Source of the DNA: Cupriavidus basilensis | Lineage (GTDB): Bacteria > Pseudomonadota > Gammaproteobacteria > Burkholderiales > Burkholderiaceae | DNA: 64,000 nucleotides | Reading direction: 5' to 3' | Assembly: GCF_008801925.2 (NCBI RefSeq) | Contig: NZ_CP062803.1 | Coordinates: 4,464,001-4,528,000, forward strand | Part shown: positions 8,832 through 16,349 of the stretch, in pieces | Layout: each line of letters begins with the position of its first letter | How positions within the stretch are numbered: the stretch's first letter is position 1 | Translations under genes and position numbers: made by a program | The notes under the pieces: generated by a model | The model's database searches: none | Seen by the model: only the letters and a program-made list of their open reading frames with translations | Told to the model about the DNA's origin: nothing

Positions 8832-8896
8832 GTTGCCTGATAGCACGAGGATTCGTTGCCTGATAGCACGAGACTTTCGTTGCCTGATAGCACGAG
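8832..8896. repeat. Three iteron-like direct repeats between repA and parA
   Basis: An 18-base unit, GTTGCCTGATAGCACGAG, occurs exactly at 8832..8849, 8855..8872 and 8879..8896, with start-to-start spacing of 23 and 24 bases, close to two helical turns. The array lies just after the repA stop (8920) and before parA. A DnaA-box-like TTATCCCCG (7 of 9) is at 8920..8928. Phased direct repeats beside a replication initiator are the hallmark of an iteron origin, so this is the best candidate for the ICE replication origin or an incompatibility/partition site. A lone 14-base match lies at 6398..6411. Confidence 0.7.
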
Positions 8897-8919
8897 CCCG
8901 TCCACAGGCTTTGCCGCAG

Positions 8920-9765
8920 TTATCCCCGTGCCGTGGCCGGCACGGGCCGGAATGTCAGCAGCGGCGAAGGCAGGTAGGAAACATACTCGATGCCCAGCAG
9001 ATAACCCGGCAGGGCTTGCCGTGCCACCAGCATCCGCAAGTCGGCGGCGAAGTCGTAGTACCGCGCCACGCTGCCCGATTTGCGGTACAGGTGCTGGAAA
9101 TCGAACTGCCAGCCCCCCGGCTGCCGCCCGCCGTGCTTGCGCACCAGCCGGTACAGCCAGCGCTCGATGCCACCCGTCAGCCGGAAATACGCCGGGTCGA
9201 TGGTCAGCACCAGGGCGGCGTCGAGTACGCCCGCGTAGAACCAGTCGGGCAGGATCAATTCGAGGCCCAGCGGCGTGCCGCGGGCGTCGGCCAGCTCCTT
9301 CCATTCGTTGATCCACGAGAAGCGGTGCAAGCGTCGCCCGGTCGTCTCGCGGATGGAGGTGGCCACCGTCGTGGACTGCAAACGATCCAGCGCGGCCTTG
9401 AGGCGCTGGTAGTCGCGCAGCGACGTACCGCGCCCGATGAAGCGCAGGATCTCGTAGGGACGCACTTGCATCAGGCGCGACGGGCGCAGGCCCGCATCGC
9501 GGGCTTCCACGATCTGGCTGGCCGCCCAGATCAGGATGTCCGCATCCCAGATCGTGGCGATGCCATGCTCCGCCGTGCCTTCCACGCGGATCGTCACGCC
9601 GCCCGCCTGGAAGTCGATCGGCGCCGTGCGCCGCGACTTCGCCAGAGAGAAGAACGGAAAGGCCATCAAGTCCTGGCTGTCGCGCGGCGCCATGTCGCCC
9701 GGCAGGGCGCGGAACAGGTCGAGCTGTTCGCGCTCTTGCCGGACGGCCCCGGAGGGGCTGGACAT
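8920..9765 (-). CDS. repA: Replication initiator protein RepA
   Basis: A 281-residue plasmid-type initiator with the winged-helix RepA arrangement: MAFPFFSLAKSRRT near residue 35, YEILRFIGRG in the middle and WLYRLVRKHGG in the C-terminal half. Tn4371-family elements carry such a gene, thought to allow autonomous replication of the excised circle. AGG-containing GGAGGCCATCGCC precedes the ATG. It sits 26 bases after the AlpA-like gene and just before the iteron-like repeats, its likely binding site. Confidence 0.88.
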   Translation of the reverse strand: MSSPSGAVRQEREQLDLFRALPGDMAPRDSQDLMAFPFFSLAKSRRTAPIDFQAGGVTIRVEGTAEHGIATIWDADILIWAASQIVEARDAGLRPSRLMQVRPYEILRFIGRGTSLRDYQRLKAALDRLQSTTVATSIRETTGRRLHRFSWINEWKELADARGTPLGLELILPDWFYAGVLDAALVLTIDPAYFRLTGGIERWLYRLVRKHGGRQPGGWQFDFQHLYRKSGSVARYYDFAADLRMLVARQALPGYLLGIEYVSYLPSPLLTFRPVPATARG

Positions 9766-9791
9766 GGCGATGGCCTCCCGCGCTCCAGCGG

Positions 9792-10082
9792 TCAGCGCGC
9801 ACGGCTGTCCGCCGAGTGGTGCTCGGCGTACTCGGGATCGGATGTGCTCTCGAAGCTGCGGTCGGCAGCCCAGGCATCGAGGTCGGCCACGGCGTACATG
9901 ACGCGCCGGCCGAACTTGCGGAACTTGGGGCCACCACCCAGGACGCGCTGCTTCTCCAGCGTGCGCGGCGACAGCCGCAGGTAGTCGGCCGCTTCGTCGT
10001 TGGTGAGATAGCGCTGCGGTTGCGCGGCAGCGGTCGAGGCAGTGGCGGTAGCGGCGGCAGGCCGCAAGGGAGCAGGACGCAT
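9792..10082 (-). CDS. AlpA/excisionase-like helix-turn-helix protein
   Basis: A 96-residue protein with a MerR/AlpA-type DNA-binding domain: LTNDEAADYLRLSPRTLEKQ followed by FRKFGRRVMYAVADLDAW. An Ala/Pro-rich tail of about 28 residues precedes it. Such proteins act as excisionase or as activators of the integrase in mobile elements; here the position just upstream of repA suggests control of replication or excision. The ATG at 10082 is chosen because GGAGG lies in front of it, rather than a start 45 bases further up. Confidence 0.85.
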   Translation of the reverse strand: MRPAPLRPAAATATASTAAAQPQRYLTNDEAADYLRLSPRTLEKQRVLGGGPKFRKFGRRVMYAVADLDAWAADRSFESTSDPEYAEHHSADSRAR

Positions 10083-10147
10083 GGTGAGAACCTCCATCGG
10101 TTGCAGGGCTCCGGCCACACAGCGCAACCGGATGGAGGCAGTCTCAG

Positions 10148-10200
10148 AAAACGAAGCCCTCTTGCTCAGGGTCGTTTTGCGTCCCCTTCAAAACGACCCT
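10148..10200 (-). promoter_or_regulatory. Inverted repeats overlapping the end of the DUF2285 gene
   Basis: A perfect 11-base inverted repeat (10168..10178 and 10190..10200, 11-base loop) overlaps the last codons and stop of the DUF2285 gene. A third arm carrying the same 7-base half (10148..10154) could pair with the middle arm instead. The arms are thus mutually exclusive, as in an attenuator. There is no T-tract, so function is unproven. Confidence 0.4.
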
Positions 10201-10939
10201 TCTCAAGCGGGGGCAGTTGTGCTAGGCGGCGGTAACCGCCGCACATCAGCGCTTCGCCGCGCCGCACCAGGCGGCGCACCTTGGAACGCAGGCCGCCGTC
10301 GGTGTACCAATCGGCCACGGCGTCCGCGCCGAACAGTCCTTCGCCCACCTCCCGCAAGGACGCACCCGCCAGGGTGGCGTCGAGCGCCTGCAGGGTGTGA
10401 AGCTCCAGCAGCGCCGAAGGCGGCGGCCTGGGCCGCGCCATGGGCGCGGGCGTGTCGGGCGCATGGGTGGTGCCGCGACCGCGATGGGCATGGGCGACGG
10501 CCATGCCGTCTTCCAACCCGGGCGCGAGCGCGAAGCGCTGCCAACGGCCGGGGCTGCGTGCGATCAGAGCGAGCCCCTTGCCATCGTGGATCAACTGCTT
10601 GTGGCCAGGGATGCGCCAGACATCGAAAACGTCCGCCTCGGGCGGCGGATCGGCATCCGGGTAGAGCTGCACCACGGCATCGTGGCCAGGCAGCCAGGCC
10701 GGATGCGCGTCACGCGCATCCAAGGCCGGGTCTTCCCACAGGCGCAAGCCCCAGCGCTGCGCGGCTGCATGTGCCGCTGAATGTGCTGGTTGTCGCCGGC
10801 GATGGTGGCGCAGCCAGTCGAGCCGGTAGTCGGGGTGTCTGCGCAGGTACTCCCAGGCCAACGCCAACATGTCCAGGCCCAGGATGTAGAGGTACGCAGC
10901 AGTGGGATACCAGTGCGCGACGTGATGAGGATTGACCAT
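10166..10939 (-). CDS. DUF2285 domain-containing protein (putative regulator)
   Basis: A 257-residue protein. The first 60 residues resemble the short conserved N-terminal domain often fused to DUF2285 (AYLYILGLDMLALAWEYLRRHP), and the C-terminal part has a helix-turn-helix-like DUF2285 region (LGA-type helices around LFGADAVADWYTDGGLRSKV). It is a Tn4371 backbone gene of unproven function, usually described as a transcriptional regulator. A Pro/Arg/His-rich linker joins the two parts. The stop codon lies inside an inverted repeat. Confidence 0.82.
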   Translation of the reverse strand: MVNPHHVAHWYPTAAYLYILGLDMLALAWEYLRRHPDYRLDWLRHHRRRQPAHSAAHAAAQRWGLRLWEDPALDARDAHPAWLPGHDAVVQLYPDADPPPEADVFDVWRIPGHKQLIHDGKGLALIARSPGRWQRFALAPGLEDGMAVAHAHRGRGTTHAPDTPAPMARPRPPPSALLELHTLQALDATLAGASLREVGEGLFGADAVADWYTDGGLRSKVRRLVRRGEALMCGGYRRLAQLPPLEKGRFEGDAKRP

Positions 10940-11282
10940 GGCGAAAACTCCTGTCGAACCGCAGGAACGCCGCCACGGGCGAATCAGAAACGGAGCTACC
11001 GCATCCAGATCAAAAACATCATCTGCATCAACTCAAGCATGTAACATGCGGTATCAAAATCAATTGGCTCCGGTGCGTTGCGAATCCCGTCCGAAAACGA
11101 CGGCCGCCTGACCAGAATGGGGCACGCGGCAAGAAACACCGTGCCCGAACCTGTAAAAAGGATCGTGACTGATTGGGTCATACCCGCCTGGGATTGATGC
11201 AATGGTCTGAATTCAGACCCGACAGGTCTGGAATGAGATCGAAATAGTCTCAATGCGCCTCGCTTGGCCGGAGCATGGCGGT
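10940..11282. other. Gene-free interval with a 16-bp palindrome
   Basis: No convincing gene is seen between the DUF2285 and DUF2958 genes. A perfect 16-base palindrome, GGTCTGAATTCAGACC, lies at 11204..11219. It is followed at once by a further half-site AGGTCTGG and an imperfect TGAGA/TCTCA pair, so the stretch may hold an operator and the promoter for the DUF2285-to-relaxase gene run. Confidence 0.45.
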
Positions 11283-11630
11283 TCAATCAAGGACGGAACC
11301 GTTCTCCTGGGCCTGCCGCAGATATTCCGACAGCGGGCGAACTGCCTGGAAATACCGATCCCGCCTCACAGGCTGCTTGCGCGGCCCCACGATGGAAGCC
11401 AGGTCGGACAGCTTGATGTGGCCCAGCTCGGGCATACCGATCCCCAGGTCGATCAGGCCATAGGCCGTATCGGCATCAGCGGGATCGAGCGCGGTCAGCA
11501 GCCAGATGGCGTGTGCATCCGGGGTGAACAGCCGCACGACGGGCAGCGGGTCGATGGCCTCGCCGTCGGCACGGGCCTGGCCGTGGGCCAGCAACTCCCT
11601 GCGCTCGTCCTCGGTGATGAGTCGGTTCAT
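11283..11630 (-). CDS. DUF2958 domain-containing protein
   Basis: A 115-residue protein matching the DUF2958 pattern: an N-terminal MNRLITEDERRELLAHG, then VVRLFTPDAHAIWLLTALDP and DLGIGMPELGHIKLSDL. It is a conserved accessory gene of Tn4371-type elements and many plasmids; its function is unknown. The ATG at 11630 is preferred over a start 57 bases upstream, with AAGGGGCC in front. It is divergent from the XRE regulator gene. Confidence 0.85.
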   Translation of the reverse strand: MNRLITEDERRELLAHGQARADGEAIDPLPVVRLFTPDAHAIWLLTALDPADADTAYGLIDLGIGMPELGHIKLSDLASIVGPRKQPVRRDRYFQAVRPLSEYLRQAQENGSVLD

Positions 11631-11785
11631 CGGCGGCCCCTTATTGAACAAATCCGCTGAAGCGTGAAGCCGCATTTGCGGCTTCACGCCAAGGCACGGA
11701 TGCGGCTTTGTGGTTCTGTCCGCATCCGTAAAAACGGGTTTCCGTAAAAGCAGAAAGGCGCCTGGCAGTTTGAATGAACACTATA

Positions 11786-11810
11786 GATTGTAGCCCTATA
11801 GGGCGCAATC
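11786..11810. promoter_or_regulatory. Inverted repeat operator candidate for the XRE regulator
   Basis: An imperfect inverted repeat, GATTG-x-AGCCCTA facing TAGGGCGCAATC, has a central CCCTATAGGG. It lies 33 bases before the XRE gene start, in the intergenic region shared with the divergent DUF2958 gene. Small XRE regulators usually bind such symmetric sites near their own promoter. Confidence 0.5.
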
Positions 11811-11843
11811 GGATGTCATCTTGGATTTTGGGGAGTTCCAAGA

Positions 11844-12137
11844 GTGGCGGCGAAGCACACATTGTCAGAGGCGTTGAAAACCATCAGGAAGGCGCGTGGT
11901 CTGAGCCAGGAAGCCTTCTCCGACGTGTCCAGCCGCACCTATATGAGTTCGCTGGAACGCGATCGCAAAAGCCCCACCCTGAACAAGCTGGCCGAGCTGT
12001 GCGAGGTCATGGAAATCCATCCGCTCACGCTACTGACGCTGGCCTACGCTGGCGACGACGCACAGCAGGCCGAGCAGCTTCTCGCGCAGGTGCGGCAGGA
12101 GCTGAAAGCCGTGACGAAGAAAGAGGATGTGCGGTAA
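11844..12137 (+). CDS. XRE family helix-turn-helix transcriptional regulator
   Basis: A 97-residue Cro/C1-type regulator that is almost entirely one helix-turn-helix domain: LSEALKTIRKARGLSQEAFS, then SRTYMSSLERDRKSPTLNKL. The start is a GTG preceded by GGGGAG. It is divergent from DUF2958 and sits behind a near-perfect inverted repeat, its likely operator. It is shaped like the controller regulators of mobile elements and restriction systems, so it may set the timing of ICE backbone expression. Confidence 0.88.
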   Translation: MAAKHTLSEALKTIRKARGLSQEAFSDVSSRTYMSSLERDRKSPTLNKLAELCEVMEIHPLTLLTLAYAGDDAQQAEQLLAQVRQELKAVTKKEDVR

Positions 12138-12139
12138 CG

Positions 12140-12400
12140 GGCGTCGGCCCGGCCGATCCGGCGCCGCCGGTTCGGCGGTGTTCAAGGGGCGCCAAGTGCA
12201 ACGCGGCGGGGATGGGCCTTGTGCCGATCCCCGGAGGGCAAGTGAAGCGCGCAGCGCCGTAGGCGCGAAGGCGTGAGGGATTGGAGCCGGACGGCCGTGA
12301 CGGCGAAGTCGGCACGGGGCGTGGCCCGAAAAGCCCGGCGGTGCACCGCACCGACACGCCCGGCCATTCTTGCAGCCACAGACTCAACGCAGACGGAAGC
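12140..12400 (+). repeat. Long imperfect direct repeat, copy 1
   Basis: This GC-rich stretch has a second copy at about 13372..13613 in the same orientation. Shared blocks include AAGGGGCGCCAAG, GGCGCGAAGGCGTGAGGGAT, GCCGTGACG and GGCACGGGGCG. The copies flank the DUF736 gene and have no convincing reading frame, so they may hold a transcribed RNA or a recombination or binding site. Confidence 0.6.
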
Positions 12401-12457
12401 AACTCGACACGAGCCCTGGTGATGGTGCTGCCTCCATACAGTGCGACGAAAGCAGCA

Positions 12458-12486
12458 CAGCGCCCCGCCACGTAGGCGGGGCGCTG
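12458..12486 (-). terminator. Hairpin after the DUF736 gene
   Basis: A perfect 12-base GC-rich stem (12458..12469 and 12475..12486) with a 5-base loop starts 8 bases after the DUF736 stop. It lacks a clear T-tract on the minus strand, so it may act as a stabiliser or a weak terminator. Confidence 0.55.
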
Positions 12487-12493
12487 GTGGCGG

Positions 12494-12808
12494 TCACGCC
12501 GCCTGAGGCTTGCTGCGCGACCAGATCAGGTCGTGCGTGCCGTTCTCGCCTTCGATCAGGCGGGCGTAGACCGTGGCCGGGAACGAAGGATCGTCGAGGG
12601 TCACGGAGATGTACTCCCGCCCGGCCTCGCTAGTCTTCTTCCACGCCGCGCCGATGTCGTGACTGGCGGCCTGCAGGCGGAAGTCCGGGGCCTTCTCGCT
12701 GTCGCCCTTGTCGTTGGGCACCAGCTTGACCTTGACGTTGAGCGTCAGGGTGCGAAGCGTGCCGGTGTAGCCGTCTTTGTCTGCGGTGAAGGTGCCGATG
12801 TTGGCCAT
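12494..12808 (-). CDS. DUF736 domain-containing protein
   Basis: A 104-residue protein with the family start MANIGTFTADKDGYTGTLRT and the later GREYISVTLDDPSFPATVYA. DUF736 genes are common in ICEs and plasmids of proteobacteria; a single-strand-DNA or nucleic-acid-related role has been guessed, but I do not know of proof. The ATG at 12808 has AAGGAGATCC in front of it. It stands alone, flanked by the two copies of a long non-coding repeat. Confidence 0.88.
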   Translation of the reverse strand: MANIGTFTADKDGYTGTLRTLTLNVKVKLVPNDKGDSEKAPDFRLQAASHDIGAAWKKTSEAGREYISVTLDDPSFPATVYARLIEGENGTHDLIWSRSKPQAA

Positions 12809-13619
12809 GATGGATCTCCTTTTGGTGGAACAAGGTTCGCGCCCATCGCGTCCTTGTTGTGATCCGGCCGGCGGGGGACGGGCGGGCTGCACCGCTTGCG
12901 GCCGCAACGCAGTGGAGGGCCGGGAGGCGAAAAGAATTTGTCCCGCGAGGAATGCACGCAGTGCAGGGGAAATTGTTTTCGCTGGACGGTTGCAGCCATG
13001 AAGCCCGAGGCGCAGCCGCGCCCCTGCCAGGATTCACAACAACACAAGGACGCCTTGGGCCGAACCACCTCCCCTCCGAAAGGAGACAGGGCAGACTCGG
13101 CATCCCGCTCGAAGGCTGCACTGGCTCGCCCCCTGACGCGGGCCAGGGCAACCACCCAACGACAGACAAGAACGCCTCCGCCGCGCCCTGCGGCGCCGGT
13201 CTTGAGGCGTGGCGTGGAAGCTCCATAGCGATGCCGTGCGGGTTGTCCGTAAACCGTCCTTCGAGACGTGATGGGCAGGGACCGCCAGCGTCGAGGACGG
13301 CACGCATCCGCACAACCTGCCGCAGCAAGCGCCAGCGTGTTCGCCAGCGCGCTGCCCACACGGCGGGGCGCTGGCCGGGCCGATGCGGCGCAGCCGGGTT
13401 GGCGGTATCAAGGGGCGCCAAGCCCTGCGCGGCGGGGATAGCCCGCAGGGCTTTCCCCTGGAGGCAAACATAGTGCGCAGCGCCGCAGGCGCGAAGGCGT
13501 GAGGGATTAAAGCCGAAGGCCGTGACGACAAAGACGGCACGGGGCGCAGCCCGAAAGCCCGGCGGCGCTTGCGCCGACACGCCCAGCGTATTCAGCCGAA
13601 CAGCGCAGACGGAAAACGT
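12809..13619. other. Gene-free interval upstream of DUF736
   Basis: About 800 bases carry no believable gene on either strand; open frames here look like GC-rich shadows. The right part (13372..13613) is the second copy of the long repeat described at 12140. The left part probably holds the promoter for DUF736. Confidence 0.5.
13372..13613 (+). repeat. Long imperfect direct repeat, copy 2
   Basis: This copy matches the stretch at about 12140..12400 in the same order of blocks, including GGCGCGAAGGCGTGAGGGAT and the GACACGCCC/CAGACGG end. It finishes just before the stop of the HEPN-like gene. The two copies differ by substitutions and small indels, so the duplication is not recent. Confidence 0.6.
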
Positions 13620-14435
13620 CTATGCCTTGCTGGCCTGCCACTTGGCAAACCAATGCGCGGCCGAACGATGCGAAATCCTCATCAGGTAAGCCACAGCCAA
13701 TGGGGTGACATGGGCTTCAAAGAGCTGGAAAACGCACTCCGCTCCGCGCTTGCTCAGGGCGCCGCTTTCCTTGATGTTCCTCGGGTGGCCAGGTTGGGCC
13801 GATTCCATGACCGACTTCGGAATAGCCTGGATGACGCGGTTCGTCTCGACGATCACCTTGTTGGCCTTCTCAATGCCCTTGTTGACCCGCTCCTTCAGTC
13901 GCTCAATTTCCGCAATATAGGTCTTCTCCGCCGCTTCAAAGGCCAAGAAGTCGAGCGAGGCCATCATCATGAACTTCTTCATCATGCCCTTACTCACTTT
14001 CTCGCTGAGCACCTTGGCCCGCTTGGCAGCCGTGTAGTCATACAAAGGCATCGGCTTGAAGGTTTCGGGGTGATGCCTTGTCAGATCGGAATAGGCACCC
14101 ACATCCACGGTCAGATCATGGATCGTGTGCCCAATGATGTTGCGATAGTCCACCAGTTCTTTGAGTTCATCGCTCTCGGCCTGGTTAATGACCCCATCGG
14201 ATACCAACACGGCACGGGCAAACTCCAGTTTCTTGCCTTCCTTGGTTTTGGGTTTGCCGTCACTCAGCCGATTCACCCCATGCAGTTTGTCGGTGGCCTC
14301 GATGGAACCCATGATGAAGCGTCGCAGATCCTCCATATAGAAAAGGATCAGCACCATCTCAAAAGCCCGGATTTTGAGAATGTCGGCTTCCCATGCAGTA
14401 GGGGCCTTGCCGTGTGGACGATGTTGTTTTCTCAT
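13620..14435 (-). CDS. Hypothetical protein with HEPN-like R-x4-H motif
   Basis: A 271-residue protein I cannot assign to a named family. It is mostly helical and carries RNIIGH at residues 98 to 103 within a YRNIIGHTIHDL context, which fits the R-x4-6-H signature of HEPN ribonuclease-like domains. A Lys/Glu-rich, probably coiled-coil stretch follows (about residues 180 to 210, ERLKERVNKGIEKANKVIVE). Base composition is clearly lower in GC than the backbone, suggesting later acquisition. GGGAGGC precedes the ATG but lies inside a perfect inverted repeat that could hide it. The function may be toxin or defence related; this is inference from the motif. Confidence 0.65.
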   Translation of the reverse strand: MRKQHRPHGKAPTAWEADILKIRAFEMVLILFYMEDLRRFIMGSIEATDKLHGVNRLSDGKPKTKEGKKLEFARAVLVSDGVINQAESDELKELVDYRNIIGHTIHDLTVDVGAYSDLTRHHPETFKPMPLYDYTAAKRAKVLSEKVSKGMMKKFMMMASLDFLAFEAAEKTYIAEIERLKERVNKGIEKANKVIVETNRVIQAIPKSVMESAQPGHPRNIKESGALSKRGAECVFQLFEAHVTPLAVAYLMRISHRSAAHWFAKWQASKA

Positions 14436-14441
14436 CAGATA

Positions 14442-14514
14442 TTGCCTCCCGTATCACTTCACTTTAATAGCACTCGCTGTTTGCCGGGAGGCAAGGAAGG
14501 CATCGCACGATGCC
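14442..14514 (-). promoter_or_regulatory. Inverted repeats over the ribosome binding site of the HEPN-like gene
   Basis: TTGCCTCCCG at 14442..14451 and CGGGAGGCAA at 14485..14494 form a perfect 10-base inverted repeat. On the minus strand one arm contains the GGGAGG ribosome binding site, so the folded mRNA would mask it. A second perfect repeat, GGCATCG-CA-CGATGCC, is at 14499..14514 and could be an operator. Confidence 0.5.
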
Positions 14515-14579
14515 GTTAACAGGTCGTCTGAGCGACAGATCAGGCGGCGGTGTTCTGATTGGGCTGTTGGCCTTCAACA

Positions 14580-14651
14580 CCGGGCGCGGCCACTGCCGCG
14601 CCCGGATTTTTGCGTCCACCGCGCCCAGGGCGGAACGGCCTGGGCGCGGTG
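14580..14651 (-). terminator. Tandem hairpins after the parB operon
   Basis: Two perfect GC-rich stems follow the end of the small gene at 14662: a 13-base stem (14617..14629 with 14639..14651) and a 10-base stem (14580..14589 with 14596..14605). The second has ATTTTTG on its plus-strand side. The pair probably ends transcription from both directions. Confidence 0.6.
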
Positions 14652-14661
14652 CTGATCGCGG

Positions 14662-14871
14662 TTATTCCTTTGTCTCGATGATCCACCACACGGCACGCGG
14701 CAAGGCGCGGCCCGTGATGGGGTGAATGTCGGTGAGGTCGGCGCAGGCCATCCAACCCGAGGGCGGGCGATAGCCGCGCACGTCGCTCTCGCCGTGCCAG
14801 CGGCGGGCGCGAACCGTGCCGGGGGCGTAGGTCGCCGCCATGTGTGGGCGGCTGGTCGTGGTGCGGGTCAT
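14662..14871 (-). CDS. Small hypothetical protein downstream of parB
   Basis: A 69-residue protein of unknown function, starting MTRTTTSRPHMAATYAPGTV and ending PRAVWWIIETKE. The ATG at 14871 has AAGGAGAACAACCC in front, which is why it is preferred over an in-frame start 66 bases upstream that would overlap parB. It probably shares the parB transcript. Similar short genes sit at this place in related elements, from memory. Confidence 0.6.
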   Translation of the reverse strand: MTRTTTSRPHMAATYAPGTVRARRWHGESDVRGYRPPSGWMACADLTDIHPITGRALPRAVWWIIETKE

Positions 14872-14933
14872 GGGTTGTTCTCCTTCCAGCGAAGCGCCCC
14901 GGTCAAGGCCGGGGCGCTTGCCTTCGGCGTGGG

Positions 14934-16349
14934 TCAAGCGGCCAGCGCCTCGGCGGGTTCATCCGCCACGGCCTCGGCATCTGCCGGTGCGTCCTGCTCC
15001 GGGCCTTCTTCCTGCATTGCCTCCTGTGGGCCTTCGGCCTTGAAGATCGCAGGCATCCAGCCCGTGCCATCCGCCAGCCGCTCGGCCTCGCTGGCGATGT
15101 CGGCCTTCTTGAGCTTCGCCAGCCGGTTGACGCTCTCGGGCACCAACTCGCCCACGGCTTGCAGAATCGCTGCCTTCGGAACGTGCTTGAAGTAGCCTTC
15201 TGCGGTCGGCCTCCACCATGCGGCCATGTCGAGGCCCACAGCCTGCACCAGTTCCGCGCCCGGCTGCTGTACCGTGGCACGCGGCGTCACCACGTCCACG
15301 GTCGAAGCCACGCACACGGCCAGCAGCTTGACCAGTTCGCCTTGCTCCATCGCCAGCAGCGCGGCGAACAGTTCGGCGCTGTCGTCGGGCAGCTTGCCGC
15401 CCCACGCCTGCTGCAATTCGCGCAGCGCCACGGCGGCGGGTGAATCGGGCCAGTCCGGGGCCATGCCTTCCAGCCGGTCTTGCACCGTCAGGCGCACGCC
15501 CAGCGGTAGATCATGACCGTAGTAGCGGCCCTGCAAGACGGTCTGCACCATGCCATGCACCAGCGCGGCCAGCGCCACCTGTGGATGCCGGGCTACCTCG
15601 ATTTGCAGTGCAGCCGTGCGATGGGCGCTCAGGCGCTGAGCCAGTCGGTCGGAAATCGCTGCTGTCTTGGGCGCTTCGTCTTCCTCGCCTTCGTCATCGT
15701 TCGCGGCGTCCGGGTCGCTGAAGCCTTGGCGCAGCTTTTCGAGCGTGCGCAGCGCCTTAGCTTCGGCCTCGCGCAGCAGCCCGCGATGAATCACGACTTC
15801 GCCGTTGCGGTCGATGGTCACAATGGCACCGGCTGCGGCCTTCACGTTCGCGCCGTATCCCCGCAAGCCTTCTTCCAGCGCCTGCAACTGCTCGCCCAGG
15901 GCTTCGCCTTCCTCCTGCAAGGCGTCGGCCTTCTCCTCGTCCTCGGCATCCATCGCGGCGTCCACGGCTTCGCCAATGGCGCGCATTTTCTCTTGCAGCT
16001 TCTCGATGCGCTGTGCTTCGCGCTTGTTGGGTGCGCGCCGCTCCCTCGGCGCACGCTGAAAGGCGTGCAGGTCGGCATGGGTCATGCCGGGCGTGGCATC
16101 GGCCCAAGCCCAGCCCTCGGCCTTCACCTCGGCGGCGATGCCTGCCAGCTTGTCTTGCGCCAGCCGTTCCAGCAAGGCGGCGTCGCTCAGGTACACGCCC
16201 GCGTCATCCTCCGCGAACAGGTCACGGCGAACTCCGCCGCCTGCCTGCTCGTAGGCATCCAGCCCCACGAAGCGCACGAGCGGATGGCGGTAGGCGTCAA
16301 TCTCGCGCTCGGTCAGGCGTTCGCGCAGCGCGGAGGGCTGCGTTGCCAC
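14934..16349 (-). pseudogene. parB: ParB/RepB/Spo0J protein, C-terminal fragment after frameshift
   Basis: The larger downstream part of the ICE parB gene, about 470 residues. It continues directly from the N-terminal fragment in another frame with SALRERLTEREIDAYRHPLV, then a charged coiled-coil region (KREAQRIEKLQEKMRAIGEA) and an Ala/Glu-rich C-terminus. The frame change is in the C-run near 16336..16341, where one extra base would give an unbroken protein of about 683 residues. A start codon can be read at 16349, but no ribosome binding site supports independent translation. The full protein would bind DNA with the ICE ParA; the long C-terminal extension is typical of this element family. 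Confidence 0.8.

Noticed and set aside
8832..8896. A small CRISPR array
   Set aside because: The units are 18 bases with only 5 to 6 bases between them, far too short for spacers, and lie next to repA.
8663..10120. A long minus-strand frame containing the translated iterons (repeated LSGNES)
   Set aside because: It overlaps repA and the AlpA-like gene in another frame; the peptide repeat is only the DNA repeat read through.
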